A stretch of DNA of 64,000 nucleotides from a virus, in IMG/VR virus record IMGVR_UViG_3300021963_000074, positions 1 through 64,000 of that record; one strand, 5' to 3'. The translations under genes were made by a program, and so were the position numbers. The notes under the pieces are model-generated. The model did not search any database, was not told where the DNA came from, and worked only from the letters and a program-made list of their open reading frames with translations. Each line of letters starts with the position of its first letter. Within the stretch, counting starts at the first letter, position 1. Shown here piece by piece: positions 59,519 to 64,000 of this stretch.

Positions 59519-60665
59519 GAACAATCATATTGTCATTTGTCCTACCATTAGGGGTAGTACCCACAGCCTTCACTTCGTCAAAGAACTTTCTACCCGCGGG
59601 CTTACCTAACTTCATAAATTCTTTTAGCTGGTCTCCGGGTTTCCGCAAAGTCTTAGATTGGCTCTTGTTGATGTCGATACCTAGAATTGCAGTTCCCTTG
59701 ACAGTAAATGACTTACTATACTCATCCGCAACTAGATAAACTAGTTTACGCTTTACTGTATCATACAGATAACATTCACTAGAGCCATGAAGTTTAGTTG
59801 GATGCACACTAATCAAATCCAATTTATTGATTGGATCCTTGAATTCTTTCAAGTACTTCAATTTAGCTACAATCTTCTCAATAGGTACCGCTTTCTTTTT
59901 ACGTGGTGCTTTGCTGGCTTTCTTAATTGAGATATAGCTATTAAGGTCACTCAACACCTGCTCAATAAATTTAAGTGTATTACGCAATTTAACTTTGCCC
60001 AAATAATTATAGGCTTCTGCCAATTGCTCATCCTCACCCTGAGAAACCATATCAAATTCTTGTTGTTTACGTTTCCAGATTTCAACAATCAATGGGATAT
60101 GCTGGGGCATGACATTAAACTTAGCAACAATGTCAACTGTTTTTTGTGTGACTTTCTGGTCAGTGATCCATTCATCAAAAATAGATTCTAGTTCACCTGC
60201 GGCTTCTAGTGCTTTTTCACGCATAATCTCTTGCACATTAGGACGATTGCTAGGTTCTTTTTCTTTTTCAACCACTTCGGGTTTGTTGACCAATTTGTAC
60301 AAACGGCTTATCTCATTTTCAAGGGTAGTTGATTCATGTTCATTAAGTTCCAGTCCACGCAATGTCATGCGGGCTAGCCAGCACAATGTCATCAAAAACT
60401 CAGATTCGTGAACCTTACGCAAATGTTTGGCTTCAACAATGCGATTATGATATTCTAAGTATGAACAAAGCAACTCTTTGGCATCTTTTTTACCATAAAA
60501 ACGATTGTACCATGTAAAACTTTGTGTCAATGCCAAAGTTCTACGATCACTATCGGGTTGCAATGGGAAGAAGGGTTCTTCACCCATATATTTTGTGTCA
60601 GCATCACGTGGATTTAGTGCTTTGACAAAGTGGTCAGAAGTTGGTTTGGGTTTACGTGTCGCCAT
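59505..60665 (-). CDS. Conserved T4-like phage protein, unknown function
   Basis: 386 aa, charged and helical. [20 protein letters not shown] and [21 protein letters not shown] mark a conserved N-terminus that I recall from aquatic T4-like phages. The middle is a long acidic helix region. The C-terminus ([41 protein letters not shown]) is beta-rich. No catalytic motif. It has a perfect consensus sigma70 promoter and so is strongly early, suggesting a takeover or replication role. Confidence 0.8.
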   Translation of the reverse strand: MATRKPKPTSDHFVKALNPRDADTKYMGEEPFFPLQPDSDRRTLALTQSFTWYNRFYGKKDAKELLCSYLEYHNRIVEAKHLRKVHESEFLMTLCWLARMTLRGLELNEHESTTLENEISRLYKLVNKPEVVEKEKEPSNRPNVQEIMREKALEAAGELESIFDEWITDQKVTQKTVDIVAKFNVMPQHIPLIVEIWKRKQQEFDMVSQGEDEQLAEAYNYLGKVKLRNTLKFIEQVLSDLNSYISIKKASKAPRKKKAVPIEKIVAKLKYLKEFKDPINKLDLISVHPTKLHGSSECYLYDTVKRKLVYLVADEYSKSFTVKGTAILGIDINKSQSKTLRKPGDQLKEFMKLGKPAGRKFFDEVKAVGTTPNGRTNDNMIVLKAW

Positions 60666-60689
60666 GTGTTCTCCTATTACGATTCATGT

Positions 60690-60718
60690 ATTATATATGA
60701 TATTCCATTATTTGTCAA
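60690..60718 (-). promoter_or_regulatory. Perfect consensus early promoter
   Basis: Minus strand TTGACA, exactly 17 bases, TATAAT: full match to the sigma70 consensus, with AGGAG and the ATG shortly downstream. Confidence 0.9.
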
Positions 60719-60741
60719 GTTCTATAGGTAATACTTTAGAC

Positions 60742-60749
60742 ATAAATAC
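60742..60749 (+). promoter_or_regulatory. Late promoter for gp14-gp15
   Basis: CATAAATACT on the plus strand, 19 bases upstream of the ATG at 60769; the leader contains AACGGATAAC. It lies back-to-back with the early promoter at 60690. Confidence 0.8.
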
Positions 60750-60768
60750 TAAGTAAACGGATAACAAC

Positions 60769-62700
60769 ATGCCTAGACTCTCATTATATCGTCCACAGAA
60801 ATCAAATGATTATAGATTCCTTGATAGAACAATCAAGGAGATGTTTGTCGTGGGAGGAACGGATTTATATGTTCACAAGTATTTAGGCATACCAGATACC
60901 GGGGCTAGTGCTGATTTGACACAACCTCAATACGATACTCTGGACCCGACTAACATACAGGATTTACTATTCTTAGAAAATCGTGATAGAAAGTATGATA
61001 CTAGCATTTATAGAATTCGTGGTCACTATAATGTAATGAATTTAGACTTTGACCTAAGTCAGTTTGGATTGTTTCTAAACAATGATATCATTTTTATAAC
61101 TATACATTATAATGATATGATAGAACTAATAGGTCGTAAATTAATGGTAGGTGACGTATTAGAGTTGCCTCACTTGACTGACTATCATCCACTCAATGAA
61201 ACTATACCAGTAGGGTTGCGTAGATATTATCAAGTTACTGATGGTAACTTTGCTAGTGAAGGTTTTAGTCAAACATGGTACCCACACTTGTGGCGTGTGA
61301 AATGTGAACCATTAGTTGATAGTCAAGAATTTAGCAACATATTAAGTCAGCCGTTAGAAAAAGATAACTTCTTAGGTGATTGGGATCCTACTAAAACATA
61401 TATCATTCCTGCAGGACAAACATATACAATTCAATATGGTGACAAGACTTATACAATCACCGGGGCAAGTCCAGGTGGCACCACAGTACCTGCAGGGGTC
61501 GCCCCAACGGATCCGTTATATTGGCAGCTTAGTACTGCTGATAATCTACGTGATATTATAGGTAGATACAATAAGAACATTGAAATCAATGATGCAGTGA
61601 TTGCAGAAGCAAGTAGATTATTACCTAAGACAGGTTACGATAGAAGTCAATTGTATCTTGTACCTACATTAGATGGTGAACCGGAACCTCCAGTCAATAT
61701 TATTGCACCAACTGGAAATCCTGTACCAACTAGAGCTACTGTATTCTTAATGTCAAATCCTATGTACAAGAATCCAAGTCCAGTGCTTAGAATAGGTGCT
61801 GAGGCTCGTAAAAAATTATGGAGTTTAACCGGCAACGATGCTGATAAATTACGTGAACAACTTGCAATCACTCTAAAGACTGCAAAATTAGCGCCACAAC
61901 GTACTGACACCGGTAGTGGTCAGGTAGATGGTACATTAGTGTTGTTGGCTAAAGCTACTGGACCTGTCTCTGCTCCATATGGTACAGCAGATAATACATA
62001 TAGTACCGCAGACAACTTCCCGACATTCACTCTTACGTCACTAGCAGTACCAATTGGAAGTACCGTTATTAGTGTGCAACCTTTAAATGTTACTCAAGAC
62101 ATTGCACCATTGAACAATCTATCAGCGTTTATTTCATCAGTAAATGGTACAAGAACAGATATATTTGACTATGGTACACGAATTGTTAGTGTGGATAGAG
62201 TAAACAACACATTTGTTGTAGATATTCCTACAGTAGCCTTTATGCCAGCTGGTACTGAGATTACAATTGAACCTAATTTCCCATATACAATTAGTCAACA
62301 AATGGATTTCCGTGCTGACTGTGATCCTAGATTTGTATATGTAACCCGATCAAGCCCACAAGGATTTGGTTATACAGATGGTTACATGATCGGGGACGGG
62401 ACAGCACCTAATGGATTCCCAGTTGGATCAGGTATAACTTTCCCTGTACAACCCGCAGTAGGAGATTACTTCTTACGTACAGATTATCTACCTAACTTAT
62501 TATATCGTTGGGACGGTTCACTATGGATTAGAATTGGTCAGAGTTCACGTGCAGGAGTAGCATTTGATTCTACTGTACCAGGACAACAATCACAATTGTC
62601 ATCTTTCATCAACAATACACAAACATTAACATTAACAGATGGTACAGTAGTACCACAACAGCAACCATTGTCAACACTATTGACGATACAACCAGATTAA
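60769..62700 (+). CDS. 14: Neck protein, T4 gp14-like, enlarged
   Basis: 643 aa, against 256 for T4 gp14. The N-terminal 200 residues follow the gp14 layout (RTIKEMFVVGGTDLYVHKYLG; LSQFGLFLNNDIIFITIHYN; GRKLMVGDVLELPHL; YYQVTDG...WYPHLWRVKCEPL). Extra domains follow: a beta insert (KTYIIPAGQTYTIQYGDKTY), a helical region, and a C-terminal domain (YFLRTDYLPNLLYRWDGSLW) like the beta units of the enlarged sheath. It closes the head-tail neck with gp13 and gp15. AAGG at its stop serves the next gene. Confidence 0.75.
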   Translation: MPRLSLYRPQKSNDYRFLDRTIKEMFVVGGTDLYVHKYLGIPDTGASADLTQPQYDTLDPTNIQDLLFLENRDRKYDTSIYRIRGHYNVMNLDFDLSQFGLFLNNDIIFITIHYNDMIELIGRKLMVGDVLELPHLTDYHPLNETIPVGLRRYYQVTDGNFASEGFSQTWYPHLWRVKCEPLVDSQEFSNILSQPLEKDNFLGDWDPTKTYIIPAGQTYTIQYGDKTYTITGASPGGTTVPAGVAPTDPLYWQLSTADNLRDIIGRYNKNIEINDAVIAEASRLLPKTGYDRSQLYLVPTLDGEPEPPVNIIAPTGNPVPTRATVFLMSNPMYKNPSPVLRIGAEARKKLWSLTGNDADKLREQLAITLKTAKLAPQRTDTGSGQVDGTLVLLAKATGPVSAPYGTADNTYSTADNFPTFTLTSLAVPIGSTVISVQPLNVTQDIAPLNNLSAFISSVNGTRTDIFDYGTRIVSVDRVNNTFVVDIPTVAFMPAGTEITIEPNFPYTISQQMDFRADCDPRFVYVTRSSPQGFGYTDGYMIGDGTAPNGFPVGSGITFPVQPAVGDYFLRTDYLPNLLYRWDGSLWIRIGQSSRAGVAFDSTVPGQQSQLSSFINNTQTLTLTDGTVVPQQQPLSTLLTIQPD

Positions 62701-62708
62701 GGTTTATA

Positions 62709-64000
62709 ATGGCACAGTTTTTTTACGACAATCAAATAAGAAGATTCTTAATTCAGTTTGCAAGAATTTTCAGCAATTGGCAAGTAACTAAAGGCAAAGA
62801 CCCTGCAGGTAATGACATACTTATACGTGTCCCTATTCAGTATGGTGATTCAAGTCGTATGGCTAGTACGCAAATTGCACAGAATAGTCCTAGCAGTTTA
62901 CCTAGCGCGCCTTTGATTACGTATTACATTAGTGGATTAGAATATGATCAGAAAAGAACACAGGATCCTTATTTTATTGATAAGGTAAGTGTTCGTCAAC
63001 GTCAGTATAATACAGAGACTCAAAGTTATCAAACAACACAAGGGCAAGCATTTACAGTAGAACGTGTAATGCCAGTTCCTTATACATTACGAATAACAGT
63101 AGATTTTTGGACAACTAACTATTTGCAAAAATTAGAATTGATAGAACAACTAGGTGTATTATTCAATCCTAGTATGGAACTACAAAGCACAGATAACTTT
63201 ATTGATTGGACCAGTTTAAGTGTTGTATATCAAGATGGATTGACATTCAGTAGTAGAACAATACCACAAGGTACTGGCAACCCTATTGATGTGTTGACTT
63301 GGAAGTTTTATATGCCAATCTGGATTAGCAGTCCTGCTAAGATTAAGAAACTTGGTGTTATTCATAAAATTATTGCTAGTATATTTAAGGGCAATGCTCT
63401 TACAGATATGCAAGATGATGATATGTTATTGGGAACTAGACAAAAGATTACCCCCTATGGTTATAAAATATTGTTCATAGGTAACACATTACAAATATTA
63501 CCTAGCAACGAGGCTTTTTATCCAAGAAATACAGACTTAGATTTACCAACTAACCCTGATACAACCGTGTATTGGCAAAGCGTATTGAATGTATATGGCA
63601 CTGTACGCCCCGGTATCAGTCAGATTTGGTTACAGAATCCATATATGGATACCGAGATTGTAGGTACAATTGCGTTTAATCCAACTGATGATAGATTATT
63701 AATATATGACATTGACGTTGACACATTGCCAGAAAATACTTTGCAGGCTGTAGATAGTGTTGTCAACCCGTTACTAAAAGGTCCAGGTCATGGATTGCCA
63801 GAGGCTGAATCAGGTCAGCGTTATCTTATTGTAGAGGCTATTGGCAGTGAATTGAATACTGATCCATCTATTGCATGGGGTAATGTAGTTGCTAATGCTA
63901 ATGACATTATTGAATTTGATGGTCTTGATTGGGTAGTAAGTTTTGATAGTGTTAACACATTGAATCTTGAATATGTTACTAACCTAACGACTGAAGTTCA
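62709..64000 (+). CDS. 15: Tail terminator/sheath stabiliser, T4 gp15-like (partial, cut by window)
   Basis: At least 430 aa; T4 gp15 has 272. The N-terminus (FFYDNQIRRFLIQFARIFSNWQV, IRVPIQYGDSSRMA) and the YTLRITVDFWTTNYLQKLELIEQLGVLFNPSMELQ region match the gp15 pattern; the conserved tail WKFYMPIWISSPAKI follows. The extra C-terminal part contains GLPEAESGQRYLIVEAIG and WVVSFD, a beta-sandwich add-on. The frame is open to the window edge. It is translated from a Shine-Dalgarno at the gp14 stop, under the same late promoter. Confidence 0.82.
   Translation, partial: MAQFFYDNQIRRFLIQFARIFSNWQVTKGKDPAGNDILIRVPIQYGDSSRMASTQIAQNSPSSLPSAPLITYYISGLEYDQKRTQDPYFIDKVSVRQRQYNTETQSYQTTQGQAFTVERVMPVPYTLRITVDFWTTNYLQKLELIEQLGVLFNPSMELQSTDNFIDWTSLSVVYQDGLTFSSRTIPQGTGNPIDVLTWKFYMPIWISSPAKIKKLGVIHKIIASIFKGNALTDMQDDDMLLGTRQKITPYGYKILFIGNTLQILPSNEAFYPRNTDLDLPTNPDTTVYWQSVLNVYGTVRPGISQIWLQNPYMDTEIVGTIAFNPTDDRLLIYDIDVDTLPENTLQAVDSVVNPLLKGPGHGLPEAESGQRYLIVEAIGSELNTDPSIAWGNVVANANDIIEFDGLDWVVSFDSVNTLNLEYVTNLTTEV

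Overview
This window is part of a tailed-phage genome of the T4 superfamily (contractile-tailed myovirus). The evidence is a set of recognisable T4-type genes: family B DNA polymerase (gp43), sliding clamp (gp45, cut by the left edge), clamp loader (gp44), dNMP kinase (gp1), small terminase (gp16), head-completion nuclease (gp4), tail sheath and tube (gp18, gp19) and neck proteins (gp13, gp14, gp15; gp15 is cut by the right edge). Late promoters of the ATAAATA type support this. The DNA is AT-rich and densely packed, with many ATGA/TAATG overlaps, and nearly all genes lie on the minus strand. Content resembles uncultured aquatic T4-like phages (PhoH, MazG, co-chaperonin, capsid internal proteins). 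The host cannot be named from the sequence; a Gram-negative bacterium is likely because a Tat-type signal and GH19 lysis enzymes are present.

Layout (minus strand unless stated). 0-4.2 kb: clamp, DNA polymerase, HNH homing endonuclease and a DsbA-like DNA-binding protein, with sigma70-type early promoters. 4.2-15.9 kb: an island of late genes. Seven of its proteins begin with a short propeptide ending in a hydrophobic-x-Glu site, like the capsid-targeting sequences of T4 internal proteins. Two of them are multidomain chains whose modules are separated by a repeated (Q)GVAE(G) linker. Modules include an ADP-ribosyltransferase-like domain, a zincin (HELVH), a GNAT, a GH19 hydrolase carrying a buried Tat signal, GP88 and a hydrophobic segment. 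A Dps ferritin sits among them. 15.9-24.6 kb: pirin, double LamG adhesin, large fibre and a nucleotidyltransferase protein. 24.6-32.9 kb: glycosyltransferase with histone-H1-like tails, NMNAT-like enzyme, ClpA, DnaJ, holin and conserved unknowns. 33-37.9 kb: PhoH (+), clamp loader, GroES-like protein, a DnaE-like fragment and small conserved genes. 38-46 kb: fibre-like proteins and the endolysin. 46-58 kb: a virion-type acidic/AT-hook protein, packaging and tail genes. 58-64 kb: MazG, a small membrane protein, GIY-YIG endonuclease (+), a conserved unknown, and neck genes gp14-gp15 (+).

How it works together (inference). Host RNA polymerase reads near-consensus promoters in front of replication, nucleotide and chaperone genes. 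Late promoters then drive structural, lysis and internal-protein operons. Several late promoters overlap the left arm of an inverted repeat whose right arm carries the ribosome binding site or lies against the start codon. This would block translation of read-through early transcripts but not of late transcripts, as known for T4 genes e and soc. Other late promoters sit only 3-6 bases before the ATG and should give leaderless or nearly leaderless mRNA.

The most novel feature is the capsid-targeted effector island: a set of proteins and cleavable polyproteins that appear built to be loaded into the prohead, cut by the prohead protease and delivered with the DNA.
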